From: Hyperoodon ampullatus
Lineage: Eukaryota > Chordata > Mammalia > Artiodactyla > Ziphiidae
Length of the DNA: 64,000 nt
Reading direction: 5' to 3'
NCBI GenBank assembly: GCA_949752795.1
Contig: CATKHW010000008.1
Coordinates: 2,976,001 to 3,040,000, forward strand
Part shown: positions 9,450 through 25,700 of the stretch, one piece after another
Layout: the number at the start of each line of letters is the position of its first letter
Position numbering within the stretch: position 1 is the first letter of the stretch
The notes under the pieces: model-generated
Databases searched by the model: none
The model's input: the letters and a program-made list of their open reading frames with translations, nothing else
Told to the model about the DNA's origin: nothing
Position numbers and translations under genes: made by a program

Positions 9450-12400
9450 GTCAGAATGCTCCATGGCTCTTGTCATCATAATGCTCCATGATGCTTATCA
9501 TCACAATTATCCATGGCCTTCTCATCACAATGGTCCACCGTCTTGCCATCACATTACTCCATACCCTGGTCATCACAATGCTCCATGTCCCTTGTCATCA
9601 CAATTCTCCACCTCTTTGTCATCACAATGCTCGATGACACTTCTCATCACAATATTACATGCTCTTGTCATCACAATTTTCCATGCACTTGTCATCGCAA
9701 TGCTCCCTGACCCATATCATAGCAAGCTCCATATGCTTGTCATCACAATGCTTCATTACATTGTTATAAAAATTCTCACTGTCCCTTGTAATGACAGTGC
9801 TGCATGCCAGTATCATCACAATGCTCCATGACACTTGTCATCACATTGCTCCAGGCCCTTGTCATCACAATGCTCCATGCCCTTGTCATCACAATGCTCC
9901 ATACCTCTGTAATCACAATGTTCCCTGACACCTGTCATCACAATGCTCCATGCCCCTTGTCAGTACAGTGCTCCATGATGCTAGTCATCACAATTACCCA
10001 AGGTCTTCTCATCACAATGCTTCAGGGTTTTACCATCACAATGCTCCGTGCCCAGGTCATCTCAATGCTCCATGACCCTTGTCATCACAATTCTCCTCAT
10101 CCTTGTCATCACAGTGCTCCTTGACACTTCTCCTCACAGTGTTATATGCTCTTATCATCACAATTCTGCATGCACTTATCATCACAATGCTCCAGGACCC
10201 CTGTCATAGCAAGCTCCATGCGCTTGTCATCACAATGTTTCAAGACCTTGTCATTAAAATTCTCAATGGCCCTTGTCATCACAATGATCCATGCCCTTGT
10301 CATCACAATACTCCTTTACCTTTGTCATCACAATCCTCCTTGACACTTGGCATCACAATGCTCCATGTCATTGGCATCACAATGGAACATGACATATGTC
10401 ATCACAATGCTCCCTGACACCTGTCTTAACAATAATCCATGACGTTGTCATCACAATGCTCCATGCCATTGTCATCACAATGCTCCATGACACTTGTCAT
10501 CACAATGCTCCAAGCCCTTTTCATCACAATGCTCCATGTCCACTGTCATCACAATGTTCCCTGACACCTGTCATCACAATGCTTCATACCCTTTGTCAGT
10601 ACCGTGCTCCGTGATGCTCCTCAACACAATTACCCTAGGTCTTCTCATCACAATGCTTCATGGTTTTACCATCAAAATGCTCCATGCCCCTGTCATCACA
10701 ATGCTCTATGCCCTTGTCATCCCAATGCTCCATGACCGTTGTCATCACAATGCTCCGTGACTCCATTCATCACAATGCTTCATGATCTTTGTCATCACAA
10801 TGGTCAATGCCCTCATCATCACAAGACTCTGTGACCTCTGTCACCACAATGCTCCATGTACTTTTCATCACAATGGTCCATGACCCTTGTCATCACAATC
10901 CTCCATGCCTTTCTCAGCACAATACGCAAAGACACTTGTCATCACAATGCTCCATGCGCTTGTCAACACAATGCTCCACCAGCTTTTCATCACAATGCTC
11001 CAAGCACTTTTCATCAAAATGCTCTGTCACCACTGATATCACAATGTTCCATAACTAGTCATCAGAATACTCCCTCACGTTTCTCATCCCAATGTTCCAT
11101 GACCACTGTCATCACAATACTACATGCACTTATCATCACAGTGCTCCATGACCCCTGACCTCACAATGCTCCATAGCACATGTCATCATAATGCTCCATA
11201 ACTTTTGTCATCACAAATCTCAATGACTCTTGGCATCACAATGCTCCATGTCATTGTCATCACAATGCCTCAGGAACCTTCTCATCACATTGCTCCATGC
11301 CCTTGTCATCACAAATCTCCATGATGCTTTTCATCACAATGCTCGATGCAGTTCTCATAACAGTGCTCCATGGTCTTGTCATTACAGTCCTCCATGAACC
11401 CTGTACCACAGTGTTCCAGGCCCTTGTCATCACAATGCTCCAGGCCCACTCTCATCACAATAATCCATGAAACTTTTCAGACCAATGCCACATGGCCTTG
11501 TCATCACAATGCTCCATTACCCCTGTCATAACAATGCTCCATGATCCCAGTCATCACAATGTTCCACAGCCTTGTCATCACAAGGCTCCATGACCCTTGT
11601 CATCACAAGGCCCCATACACATGAAATCACAATGCTCCATGCCCTTGTCATCACAAAGCTCCATGATGCATGTCTCCAGAATGTTCCATGGCCTTCTCAT
11701 CACAATGAACCATTCCCTTGTCATCAGAATGCTCCACGACCCCTGTAATCACAATGCTCCATGCCCATTTTCATTAGAATGCTCCATGAGAATGTCATCA
11801 CAAGGCTCCATGGTTTTCTCATCGCAATGCTCCAGGACCTTGTCATCACAATGCTCCTTTCTCTTCTCTTCACAATGCTCCATGACTCCTGTCATCACAA
11901 TACTCCATAAACATTTTCAGCCCAGTGTTCCATGACATTCTCATCCCAATGCTCCATGACACCTGTCATCACAATGCTCCATGACCAATGTCATCACAAC
12001 CCTCCATGACCCCTGAGAACACAATGATCCGGGACTCTTGTCATCAAAATGTTCCATTACCCATGTCATTACAATGATCCATGCCCATGTCATCCCAATG
12101 CTCCGTGACCCCGTAATCACAATGCTCCATTACGCTTGTCATCACAGTGCTCCATGACACTTGTCATCACAATGCTCCATGCCTTTGTCATCAAAATGCT
12201 CCATGACCTTGTCATCACAATGCTTCATGCCCTTCTCATCACAATGCACCACCACCTTGTCATCAAAATGCTCCATGACCTTTGTCATCACAAAGCTCCA
12301 TGACCATTGGCATCAAAATGCTCCATGCTCCTTTAAATCAAAATGGTCCATGAACCCTCTCATCACAATGCTCCATCCTTTGTGATCACAGTGTTCCATA

Positions 12401-15400
12401 ACACTTGTCATCACAACGCTCCATGATGCCTGTCATAACAATACACCATGCCCTTGTCATCACAATGCTCCATGACCTTTGTCATCACAATTCTCAATAC
12501 ACTTGTCATCACAATGCTCCCTAACCTTTGTCTTCAGAATGCTCCTTGAACCCTGTCATGAAAAGGCTCCTTGCGTTTTTCATCACAATGCTCCATGCCC
12601 TTTTCATCACAATGCTCCATGCCATTGTCGTCACAATACTCCACAAGCTTGTCATCGGAATTCTCCATGACCCATGTCATCACAATGCTCCATGACCTCT
12701 GTCATCACAATTCTCCATAACACCTGTCATCACAATGCTCCATGCCCCTTGTCATTACAGTGCTCCATGACACTCATCTTCACAATTATCCATGGTCTTC
12801 TCATCACAATGCTCCACGGTCTTGCCATCACAATGCTGCATGCCCTGGTCATCACAATGCTCCATGTCTTTGGTGATCAAAATTCTCCACGTCCATGGCA
12901 TCACTACGATCCATGACACTTCTACTCACAGTGTTATATGCTTTGTGATCACAATTCTCGATGAACTATTAATCGCAATGCTCCATGACCCCTGTCATAG
13001 CAAGCTCCATGTGGTTGTCATCACAATGCTTCATGAATTGTCATCAAAATTATCAATGGCCCTTGTCATCACAATGGTCCATGCGCTCGTCATCACAATG
13101 CTCCAAGCCTATGTCATCACAATGCTCCATTACCTTTGTCATCACAACCCTCCATGACACTTGGCATCACAATGCTCCATGCCATTGTCATCACAATGGA
13201 CCATGACATATGGCATCACAATGCTCCCTGACACCGGTCTTCACAATTCTCCATGACCTTGTCATCACAATGCTCCATGCCCTTGTCATCACAATGCACC
13301 ATGTCCACTGTCATCACAATAATCCATGAAACATGTCAGACCAATGCTCCATGTCCCTGTCAACACAATCCTCTATGCCATTTTCATCACAATGCTCCAA
13401 GAACCCTGTAATCACAATGCTCTATGCCCCTTTTCATCAGAATGCTCCATGAGACTTTTCATCACAAGGGTCCATGGTCTTCTCATCACAATGCTCCAGG
13501 GCCTTGTCATCACAATTCTCCATTCCCTTGTCATCACAATGTTCTATGACACCTGTCATCTCAATACTCCATGAACATTTTCAGCCCAATGCTCCATGAC
13601 CTTCTCAAGACACTGTTTCATGACCCATGTCATCACAATTCTCCAGGACCACTGGCATCAAAATGCTCCATGATCATTTTCATCACAATGATCCATGCCC
13701 TTGTCATCCCAGTGTTCCATGGCCCCTGTAATCACAATGCTCTGTGACGCTTGTCATCACATTGCTCAGTGACACTTGTCATCACAATGCTCCATGCCTT
13801 TGTCAGCAAAATGCTACAAGCCTTGTCATCACAATGCTCCATTCGCTTGTCATCATAATTCTCCATTACCATTGTCATCAAAATCCTCCATGAACGTTGG
13901 GATCACATTGCTTCATGCCCTTGTTATCAAAATGCTCCATTCTCCTTGAAATCAAAATGATCCATGACCTCTGTCATCACACTGCTCCAAACACTTGTGA
14001 TCACAATGTTCCATAACACTTGTCATCACAACACACTTTGATGCCTGTCATCACAATTATCCATGGAATCCTCATGACAATGCTCTATGACATTTGTCAT
14101 CACAATGCTCAATACACATGTCATCACAATGCTCCCTGTCACATCTCATCAGAATGCTCCTTGAACCTTGTCATGAAAAGGCTCCATTCCCCTTTCATCA
14201 CAATGCTCGATGCCATTGTCATCACAATACTTCACAAGCTTGTCATCAGTATCCTTCATGACCATTGTCATCACAATGCTCCATGACCACTGTCATCACA
14301 ATGCTCCATGTCCCTTGTCATTACAGTGCTCCATGATGGTTGTCATCACAATTATCAATGGTCTTCTCATCACAATGCTCCAAGGTCTTGCCATCACAAT
14401 GCTCAATGTGCCTTGTCATTACAATACTACACGTCCTTGTCATCACAGTGATCCTTAACACTTCTCATAACAATGTTACATGATCTTGTCATCACAATTC
14501 TCCATGCACTTGTCATCGCAATGCTCTATGACCACAGTCATAGCAAGCTCCATGTGCTTTTCATCACAATGCTTCACGACGTTGTCATCACAATTCTCCA
14601 TGCCCTTGTCATCACAATGCTCCATGACCATTGTCATCACAATGTTCCAAGCACTTGTCATCAAAATGCTCCATTACCTTTGTCGTCACAATCCTCCATG
14701 ACACTTGGTATCACAATGCTCCATGCCATTGTCATCACAGTGGACAATGACATATGTCATCACAATGCTCCATGACACCTGTTTTCAAAATACTCCATGA
14801 CCTTGTCATCACAATGTTCCATGCCTTTGTCATCACAATGCGCCATGCCCACTGTAATCACAATAATCCATGAAACTTGTCAGACCTATGTTCCATGCCC
14901 CTGTCACCAAAATGCTCAATGCTCTTGTCATCACAATGCTACATGACCCCTGTCATCACAATGCTCCGAGACTCCAGTTATCACAATGCTTCATGACCTT
15001 TGTCATAACAATGGTGCATGACCTCGTCACACAAGGCTCTGTGACTTTTGTCTCCACAATGCTCCATGCCCTTTTCATCACAATGCTCCAAGCTCACTGT
15101 CATCACAATAATGCATGAAACTTGTCAAACCAACGTTCCATGCCCCTGTCATCACATTGCTCCAAGCCCTTGTGATCAAAATGCTCCATGACCCCTGTCA
15201 TCACAATGCCCTGTGACTCCAATCATCACAATGCTTAATGACCTATCTCATCACAATGGTCCATGCCCTCGTCACACAAGGCTCTGTGATCTTTGTCACC
15301 ACAATGCTCCATGAAATTTTCATCACAACACTCCATAAACCTTGTCATCACAATGCTCCATGCCCTTCTCATCAAAATGCTCTCTCAACACATATATCAC

Positions 15401-16167
15401 AATGTTCCATCACTAGTAATCACAATACTCCCTCACCCCTGTCATCACAGTGTTCCATGTCCCCTGTCATGACAGTGCTACATGCCCTTATCTTCACAAT
15501 GCACCATGACTACTGACATCACAATGTTCCATAAACCCTGTCACAAAATGCTCCATGACCCATTTCATCACAATGCTCCATGACACCTGACATCACAATT
15601 TTCCATAACCCCTCTCATCAAAATGTTCCATGACTCTTTTGATCAAATTGCTCCATGACCCTGTCATCACAATTCTCCCTGCACTTTTCATCACAATGCA
15701 CCACGGCCTTGTCATCAAAATGCTCCATGACATTTGGCATCACAAAGCTCCATGACCATTGGCATCACAATGTTCCATGCCATTATCATCAAATGCTCCT
15801 TGAACCCTCTCATCACATTGCTCCATGCCCTTGTCATCACAAAGCCCCATGACGCTTGTAATCACAATGCTCGATGCCCTTCTCATCACAATGTTCCATG
15901 CCCTTATCATTACAATCCTCCATGACCTATGTATCATAGTGTTCCGTGCCCTTTTCATCACAATGCTCCATGACCACTCTCATCACAATAATCCATGGAA
16001 ATTTTCAGACCAATGCTCCATGACCTTGTCATCACAATGCTCCATTACCCCTGTCATTTTAATGCTCCATGACACCTGCCATCACAAGGTTCCATGGCCT
16101 TGTCATCACAAGCCTCCATGACCCTTGTCATCACAATGCTCCAAGACACCTCTAATCACAATGCTCC

Positions 16168-16449
16168 ATGTCTTTGTCATCACAAAGCTCCATGATGCAT
16201 GTCATCAGAATGCTCCATGACCTTCTCATCACAATGCTCCATGCCCTTGTCATGACAATGCTCCAACACCCCTGTAATCACAATGCTACATTCCCATTTT
16301 CATCTCAATGCTCCATGAACCCTGTCATCAAAATGCACCATGCCCATCATCATAATGCTTCATGCTATTGTCATCACAATGAAATCAAAATGCTCCATGA
16401 CCTCTGTCATCACAATGCTCCAAACCCTTGTGATCACTATGTTCCATAA
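16168..16449 (+). repeat. First clear copy of the AAATCAAAATGCTCC landmark cassette
   Basis: A block of about a dozen monomers that ends with a CCCATCATCATAATGCTTCA monomer and a shortened monomer, AATGAAATCAAAATGCTCC (near 16378). The same order of variant monomers recurs near 18986, 21231, 23126, 24972, 27260, 28806, 32224, 34955, 39626, 41300, 43739 and 46595, and more densely afterwards. The shortened monomer makes it an easy phase marker. It has no evident function. Confidence 0.82.
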
Positions 16450-19400
16450 CACTTGTCATCACAATGCCCCATGACGCTGGTCATTACAATTATCCATGGT
16501 CTTCTCATCACAATGCTCCATGACCTTTGTCATCACAATGCTCAATACACTTGTCATCACAGTGCTCCCTGACACTTGTCGTCAGTATGCTCCTTGAACC
16601 CTGTCATGACAAGGCTCCATGCATTTTTCATCACAATGATCCATGCCCTTTTCATCACAATCCTCCAAGACCCCTCTAATCACAATGCTCCATGTCGTTT
16701 TCATCACAAAGCTCCATGACGCATGTCATCAGAATGCTCCATGGCCTTCTCCTCACAATGCTCCATGCCCTGGTCTTCACAATGCTACAAAACCCCTGTA
16801 ATCACAATGCTCCATGAACCTTTTTATCAGTATGCTCCATGACAATTGTCATCACAAGGCACCATGGCCCTCTCATCACAATGCTCCAGGACCTTCTCAT
16901 CGCATTGCTCCATTCCCTTCTCATCAAAATGCTCCATGACCCCTGTCATCACAGTACTCCATGAATATTTTCAGCCCAATGCTCCATGACCTTCTCTTCA
17001 CAATGCTCCATGACCCATGTCATCACAATGCTACATGACCACAGTCATCAAAATGATCCATGCCACTTGTCATCTGAATATTCCATGCGCTTGTCATCCC
17101 CATGCTCCATGACCCCTGTAATCACAATGGTCCTTGATGCTTGTCGTCACAGAGCTCCATGACACTTGTCATCACGGTGCTCCATGCCTTTGTCAGCAAA
17201 ATGCTACATGACCTTGTCATCACAATGCTCCATGGAATTATCATCACAATTCTCCATTACCAGTGTCATCACAATCCTCCATGAACCTTGGGATCACATT
17301 GCTTCATGCCATTGTCATCACAGTGCTCCATGATTCTTGAAATCAAAATGATCCATGACCTCTGTCATCACAATGCTCCAAACACTTGTGATCACCATGT
17401 TCCATAACACTTGTCATCACAACTCTCCATGATGCCTGCCATCACAATACTCCATGCCCTTGTCATCACAATGCTCCATGAACTTTGTCATCACAATGCT
17501 CAATACACCTGTCATCACAATGCTCCCTGACACTTTTCCTCAGAATGCTCCTTGAACCCTGACATGAAAATGCTCCATGCCATTTTCATCACAATGCTCC
17601 ATGCCCTTTTTCTCACAATGCTCCATGCCATTGTCATCACAATACTCCACAAGTTTGTCATCAGAATGCTCCAAGACCCTTGTCTTCACAATGCTTCATG
17701 ATCCCTGTCATCACAATGCTGCATGACACCTGTCATCACAATGCTCCATGCCCCTTGTCATTACAGTGCTCCATGACGCTCGTCATCACAAATATCCATG
17801 ATATTCTCATCACAATGCTCCACGGTCTTTCCATCACAGTGCTCCATGACACTTCTCATCACAATGTTACATGCTCTTGTCATCACAATTCTCCATGCAC
17901 TTGTCATCACAATGCTCAATGAAACCTGTCATAGGAAGCTCCATGTGCTTTTCATCACAATGCTTCACGAACTTGTCATCAGAATTCTCAATGGCCCTTG
18001 TCATCACAATCCTCCATGCCCTTGTCATCAAAATGCTCCATGACCCTTGTTCTCACAATGCTCCAAACCCCTGTCATCACAATGCTCCATTAACATTGTC
18101 ATCACATTCCTCCATGACACTTGGCATCACAATGCTCCATGCCATTGTCATCAAAATGGACCATGACATATGTCATCACAATGCTCCCTGACCCCTATCT
18201 TCACAGTACTCCATAATCTTCTCATCACAATGCTCCATTTCCTTGTCATCAGAATGTGCCATGCCCACTGTCATCACAATAAACCATGAAACTTGTCAGA
18301 ACAATGCACCATGCCCCTGTCATCACAATGCTCCATACCCTTGTCATCACAATGCTCTGTGACTCCAGTCATCACAATGCTTCATGACCTTTTTCATCAC
18401 AATGGTCCATGCCCTCGTCATCACAAGGCTCTGTGACCATTGTCACCACAATGCTCCATGAATTTTTCATCACAATGCTCTGTGATCGTTGTCATCACAA
18501 TGTTCCCTGCCTTTGTCAGCACAATGCTCCATGACCCTTATATTCACAATGCTCCATTCGGTTCTCAACACAATGCTCCATGATCCATGTCATCAAAATG
18601 TGCCATGCACTTGTTATCACAATTCTCCACAGCCTTGTCATCATAAAGCTCCATAAATCTTGTCATCACAATGCTCCATAAACTTTGTTATCATAATGCT
18701 CCATGCACTTCTCATCAAAATGCTCTCTCAGCAATGATATCACAATGTTCCATCACTAGTCATCACAATACTCCCTCCCCACTGTCATCACAATTTTCCA
18801 TGACCTCTGTCAACACAATGCTACATGCCCTTATCATCACAATGCTCCAAGAACCCTGAAATCACAATGTTCCATAACCACTGTCATCAAAATATTCCAT
18901 GACACTTTTCATCAAATTGCTCCATGACCCTGTCATCACAATGCACCATGTCTATCGTCATCATGCTTCATGCTATTGTCATCACAATGAAATCAATATG
19001 CTCCATGACTTCTGTCATCAAAATGCTCCGGACCCTTGTGATCACAATGTTCCATAACCATTGTCATCACAATGCACCATGACACTCATCATCACAATTA
19101 TCCATGGTCTTCTCATCACAGTGTTCCATGAACTTTGACATCACAATGCTCAATACACTTGTCATCACAATGCTCCCTGACACTTTTCATCAGTATGCTC
19201 CTTGAACCCTGTCATGACAAGGCTCCATGCCTTTTTCATCACAATGATCCATACCATTTTAATCACAATGCTCCAAGACCCGTGTAATCACAATGTTCCA
19301 TGGCCTTAATCACAAAGCTCCATGATGCATGCCATCAGAATGCTCCATGGCCTTCTCATCACAATGCTCCAAGACCACTGTCATCTCAATGCTCTCTGCT

Positions 19401-22400
19401 TCCAGTCATCACAAGGCTTCATGACATTTGTCATCACAATGGTCCATGTCCTCATCACACAAGGCTCTGTGACCATTGTCACCACAATGCTCCATGAACT
19501 TTTCATCACAATGCTCTGTGATCCTTGTCATCACCATGCTCCATGCCTTTTTCAGCACAATGCTCCATGACCCTTGTCATCACAATGCTCCATGCACTTG
19601 TCAGCACAATGCTCCATAACCCATGTCATCACAATGCGCCATGCGCTTGTCATCACAATGCTCCACATCCTTGTCTTTACAGTGCTCCAAAAACCTTGTC
19701 ATCACAATGCTCCATGCACTACTCATCAAAATGCTCTCTCCCCCCTGTCATCACAATGTTCCATGATCCCTGTCATGACAATGCTACATGATCTTATCAT
19801 CACAATGCTCCATGAACCATGACACCACAATATTCCATAACCCCTGCCATCAAAATGCTCCATGACCCGTTTCATCACAATGCTCCATGAGCCCTGACAT
19901 AACAATGTTCCATAACCACTGTCATCAAAATGTTCCATGATCCTTTTCATCAAATTTCTGCATGACACTGTCATCACAATGCTCCCTGCCCTTCTCATCA
20001 CAATGCACCACGACCTTGTCATCAAAATGCTCCATGAAATTTGTCATCACAAAGCTCCATTACACTTGGCATCACAATGCTCAATGCCAATTTCATCAAA
20101 TGCTCCATGACCCCTGTAATCACAATGCTCCATGCCAGTTTTCATCAGAATGCTCCATGAGGCTACATTGTCCTCTCATCACAATGCTCCATGTGCTTGT
20201 CCGCACAACGCCCCATGACCTCTGTCATCACAATGCGCAATGCGCTTGTCATCACAATGCTCCACAAACTTTTCATCACAGTGCTCCATAAAACTTGTCA
20301 TCACAATGCTCCATGCAATTCCTATCAAAATGCTGTCCCACCAAGGATATCATAATGTTCCATCAATAGTCATCACAATACTCCCTCACCCCTTTCATCA
20401 CAATGTTCCATGACCCCTGTCATCAAAATGCTCCATGACCCTTTTCATCATAATGCTCCATGACCCCTGACATCACAGTGTTCCATAACCCCTTTCATCA
20501 AAATATCCCATGACACTTTTCATCAAATTGCTCCATGACCATTTCATCACAATGCTCTCTGCTCTTCTCATCACAGTGCACCATGCCCTTGTCATCAAAA
20601 TGCTCCATGACCTTTGTCATCACGAAGCTCCATGACCCTTGGCATCACAATGCTCCATGCCATTGTCATCAAAATGCTCCATGAACACTCTCATCACATT
20701 GTTCCATGAAATTGTCATCACAGGCTCCATGATGCTTTGCATCACAATGCTCGATGCTCTCCTTAACACAATGCTCCATGCCCTTTTCATTAAAATCCGC
20801 CATGACCCATGTATCACAGTGTTCCGTGCCCTTGTCATCACAATGCTCCATGCCCCCTCTCATCACAATAAGCCATGAAACTTTTCAGACCAATGCTCCA
20901 TGCCCTTGTCATCAAAATGCTCCATTACCCGTTATAACAATGCTCCATGACACCTGCCATTACAATGTTCCACGGCCTTCTCATCACAAGGCTCCATAAA
21001 ACTTGTCATCACAATGCTCCATATCCTTGTCATCACAAAGCTCCATGACGCATGTCATCAGAATGCTCCATGGCCTTCTCATCACAATGCTCCATGCCCT
21101 TGTCATCACAATGCTCCAACACCCTTGTAATCACAATGCTCCATGCCCCTTTTCATATCAATGCTCCATGAACCCTGTCATCACAATGCACCGTGCCCAT
21201 CACCATAATATTTCATGCTATTGTCATCACAATGAAATCAAAATGCTCAATGACCTCTGTCATCACAATGCACCAAACCCTTCTGATCACAATGTTCCAT
21301 AACACTTGTCATCACAATGCTCCATGACCTTTGTCATCACAATGCTCAATACACTTGTCATCACAATGCTCGCTGACACTTGTCGTCAGTATGCTCCTTG
21401 AAAGCTGTCATTAGAAGGCTCCATGCCTTTTTAATCACAATGATCCATGCCCTCTTCCTGACAATCCTCCAAGACCCCTGTAATCACAATGCTCCATTCC
21501 CTTGTCATCACAAAGCTTCATGACATATGTCTTCAGAATGCTCCATGGCCTTCTCATCACCATGATCCATGCCATTTTCATCACAATGCTCCTTTCCCTT
21601 GTCATCAAATTGCCCCATGACCCCTGTCATCACAATACTCCTTGAATATTTTCAGCCCAATGCTCCATGACCTTCTCATCACAATGCCCCATGAATCCTG
21701 TCATCACAATGCTCCATGACCCCTGTCATCACAATGCTCCATGACTCCAGTCATCACAATGCTTCATGACTTTTGTCATTAGAATGGTCCATGCCCTTGT
21801 CACACAAGGCTCTGTGTCATTTGTCACCACAGTTCTCCATGAACATTTCATCACAATGCTCTGTGACCCTTGTCATCACAATGCACCATGCATTTGTCAG
21901 CACAATGATCCATGACACTTGTCATCACAATGCTCCATGTGCTTGTCATCACAATGCTCCTTTACCCATGGCATCACAATGTACCATGCGCTTGTCATCA
22001 CAATGCTCCACATCATAATCATCACAATGCTACATAAACCTTGTCATCACAATGTTCCATGCACTTCTCATCAAAATGCCCTCTCACCACTGGTATCACT
22101 ATATTCCATCACTAGTCTTCACAATATTCCCTCACCACTGTCATCACAATGTTCCATGACCCGTATCATCACAGTGCTACATGCACATATCATCAAAATG
22201 CTCCATGACCCGTGCCATCACAATGTTCCATAACCCCTGTCATCAAAATGCTACATTACCCATTTCATCTCAATGCTCCATGACCCCTGTCATCACAATT
22301 TTCCATAACCACTCTCATCAAAATGCTCCATGACCTTTTTCATCAAATTGCTCCATGAACCTATTATCACAATGATCGCTGCACTTCTCATCACAACGCA

Positions 22401-22623
22401 CCACGACCTCGTCATCAAAATGCTCCATGACCTTTGTCATTACAAAGCTCCATGACCATTGGCATCACAATGCTCCATGCCATAGTCATCACAATGCTCC
22501 ATGAAGCCGCTCATCACATTGATCCATGCCCTTGTCATCACAAAGCTCCATGACGCTTGTGATCCCAATGCTTGATGCCTTTCTCATCACAATGTTCCAT
22601 GCCCTTGTCATTACAATCCTCCA

Positions 22624-22719
22624 TGACCCATGTATCAAAGTGTTCTGTGCCCTTGTCATTACCATCCTCCATGACCCATGTATCAAAGTGTTCTGTGCCC
22701 TTGTCATCACAATGCTCCA
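22624..22719 (+). repeat. Recent 48-bp duplication of two monomers
   Basis: A pair of monomers with the rare variant ATGTATCAAAGTGTTCTGTG occurs twice in a row with a 48-bp offset (22624-22671 and 22672-22719), nearly base for base. The single-copy form is present at the equivalent place in other blocks (for example near 15930), so this is a local replication-slippage or exchange event. Confidence 0.8.
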
Positions 22720-25700
22720 TGTCCACTCTCATCATAATAATCCATAAAATATTTCAGACCAGTGCTCCAGCCCTTGTCATCACAATGCTCCATTACCCCT
22801 GTCATAACAATGCTCCATGACCCCTGCCATCACAATGTTCCACGGCCTTGTCATCACAAGACTCCATGACACTTGTCATCACAATGTTCCAAGACACTGT
22901 AATCACAATTCTCCATACACTTGTCATCACAAAGCTCCATGACGCATGTCATCAGAATGCTCCATGGCCTTCTCATTTATGATACTCCATGCCCTCATCA
23001 TCACAATGCTCCAAGACCCCTGTAATCACAATACTCCATGCCCCTTTTCATCTCAATGCTCCATGAACCGTGTCATCACAATGCACCATGCCCATCATCA
23101 TAATGCTTCATGCAATTGTCATCAAAATGAAATCAAAACGCTCCAGGACCTCTGTCATCACAATGCTCCAAACCGTTGTGATCACAATGTTCCATAACAC
23201 TTGTCATCACAAAGCCCAATAACGCTCATCATCACAATTATCCATGGTCTTCTATTCACAATACTCCATGACCTTTGTCATCACAATGCTCAATACACTT
23301 GTCATCACAATGCTCTATGACACTTGTCGTCAGTATGCTCCTTGAACCCTGTCATGACAAGGCTCCATGCCTTTTTAATCACAATGATCCTTGCCCTTTT
23401 TCTCACAATGCTCCAAGACCCCTGTAATCACAATGCTCCATGCCCTTGTCATCCCAAAACTTCATGACACATGACTTCAGAATTCTCCATGGCCTTCTCA
23501 TCACCATGCTCCATGCCCTTTTCATCACAATGCTCCATTCCCTTGTCATCAAAATGCCACATGAGCCCTGTCCTCACAATACTCGATGAATATTTTCAGC
23601 CCAATGCTCCATGACCTTCTCATCACAATGCCCCATGAACCCTGTCATTACAATGCTCCATGACCCCTGTCATCCCAATGCTCCGTGACTCCAGTCATCA
23701 AAATGCTTCATGACCTTTGTCATCACAATGGTCCATGCCCTTGTCAAACAAGGCTCTGTTACCTTTGTCACCACAATGCTCCCTGAAATATTCATCACAA
23801 TGCTCTGTGACCCTTGTCATCAAAATGCACCATGCCTTTGTCAGCACAATGATCCATGACACTTGTCATCACAATGCTCCATGCGCTTTTCAGCACAATG
23901 CTTTTTGACCCATGTCATCACAATGCTCCACATCCTTGTCATCACAATGCTCCATAAACCGTGTCATCACAATGCTCCATGCACTTCTCATCAAAATGCT
24001 CTCTCACCACTGATATCACAATGTTCCATCAGTAGTCTTCACAATACTCCCTCACCCCTGTCATCACAATGTTCCATGACCCCTATCATCACAATGCTAC
24101 ATGCACTTATCATTAAATGCTCCATGACCCATGACATCACAATGTTCCATAAACCCTGTCATCAAAATACTCCTATACCCTTATCATCACAATGCTCCAT
24201 GACCCCTGACACCACAATTTTCCATAACCACTCTCATCAAAATGTTCCATGACCTTTTTCATCAAACTGCTCTATGACCATGTTATCACAATGCTCCCTG
24301 CCCTTCTCATCACAACGCACCTCGACCTTGTCATCAAAATGCTCCATGACCTTTGTCATCACAAAGCTCCATGACACTTAGCATCACAATGCTCCATGCC
24401 ATTGTCATCACAATGCTCCATGAAGCCTCTCATCACATTGCTCCATGCCCTTGTCATCACAAAGCTCCATGACGCTTGTGATCCCAATGCTTGATGCCCT
24501 TCTCATCACAATGCTACATGCCCTGTCATTACAATTCACCATGACCCATGTATCAAAGTGATCCGTGCCCTTGTCATCACAATAATCCATGAAACTTTTC
24601 AGACCAATTCACCATGCCCTTGTCATCACAATGCACCATTACCACTGTCATAACACTGCTCCATGACACCAGCCAACAAAAGGTTCCACGACCTTGTCAT
24701 CACAAGACTCCATGACGCTTTTCATCACAATGTTCCAAGACAATGTAATCACAATTCTCCATACCCATGTCATCACAAAGATCCATGACACATGTAATCA
24801 GAATGCTCCATGGCCTTCTCATTCACGATGCTCCATACCCTTGTCATCACAATGCTCCAAGACTCCTGTAATGACAATGCTCCCTGCCCCTTTTCATCTC
24901 AATGCTCCATGAACCCTGTCATAACACTGCACCATGCCCATCATCAAAATGCTTCATACTATTGTCATCACAATGAAATTAAAATGCTCCATGACCTCTG
25001 TCATCACAATGCTCCAAACCCTTGTGATCACAATGTTCCATAACACTTTTCATCAAAATGCCCCATGACTCTGGTCATCACAATTATCCATGGTCTTCTC
25101 ATCACAATGCTCCATGATCTTTGTCATCACAATGCTCAATACACTTGTCATCACAATGCTCCATGACACTTGTCTTCAGAATGCTCCTTGAACCCTTTCA
25201 TGACAAGGCTCCATGCATTTTTCATCACAATGATCCATGCCCTTTTCATCACAATGCTCCAAGACCACTCTAATCTCAATGCTCCTTGCTCTTGTCATCA
25301 CAAAGCTCCATTATGCATGTCATCAGAAAGCTCCATGGCCTTCTCATCACTATGCTCCATGACCTTGTCATCTCAATGCCCCAAGAGCACTGTCATCATA
25401 ATGATCCATGCCCCTTTTCATCAGAATGCTCCATGAGACTTGTCATCACAAGGCTCCATTGTCTTCTCATCACAATGCTCCAGGACCTTGTCATCACAAT
25501 GCTCCATTCCCTTGTCATCACAATGCTCCATGACCCCTTTCATAACAATACTCCAAGAACATTTTCAGCCCAATGCTCAATGAACTTCTCATCACAATTC
25601 TCCATTACCCCTATCATTACAATTCTCCATGCTCCTTGAAATCAAAATGATCCATGACCTCTGTCATCACAATGTTCCAAATCATTGTGATCACATTGTT

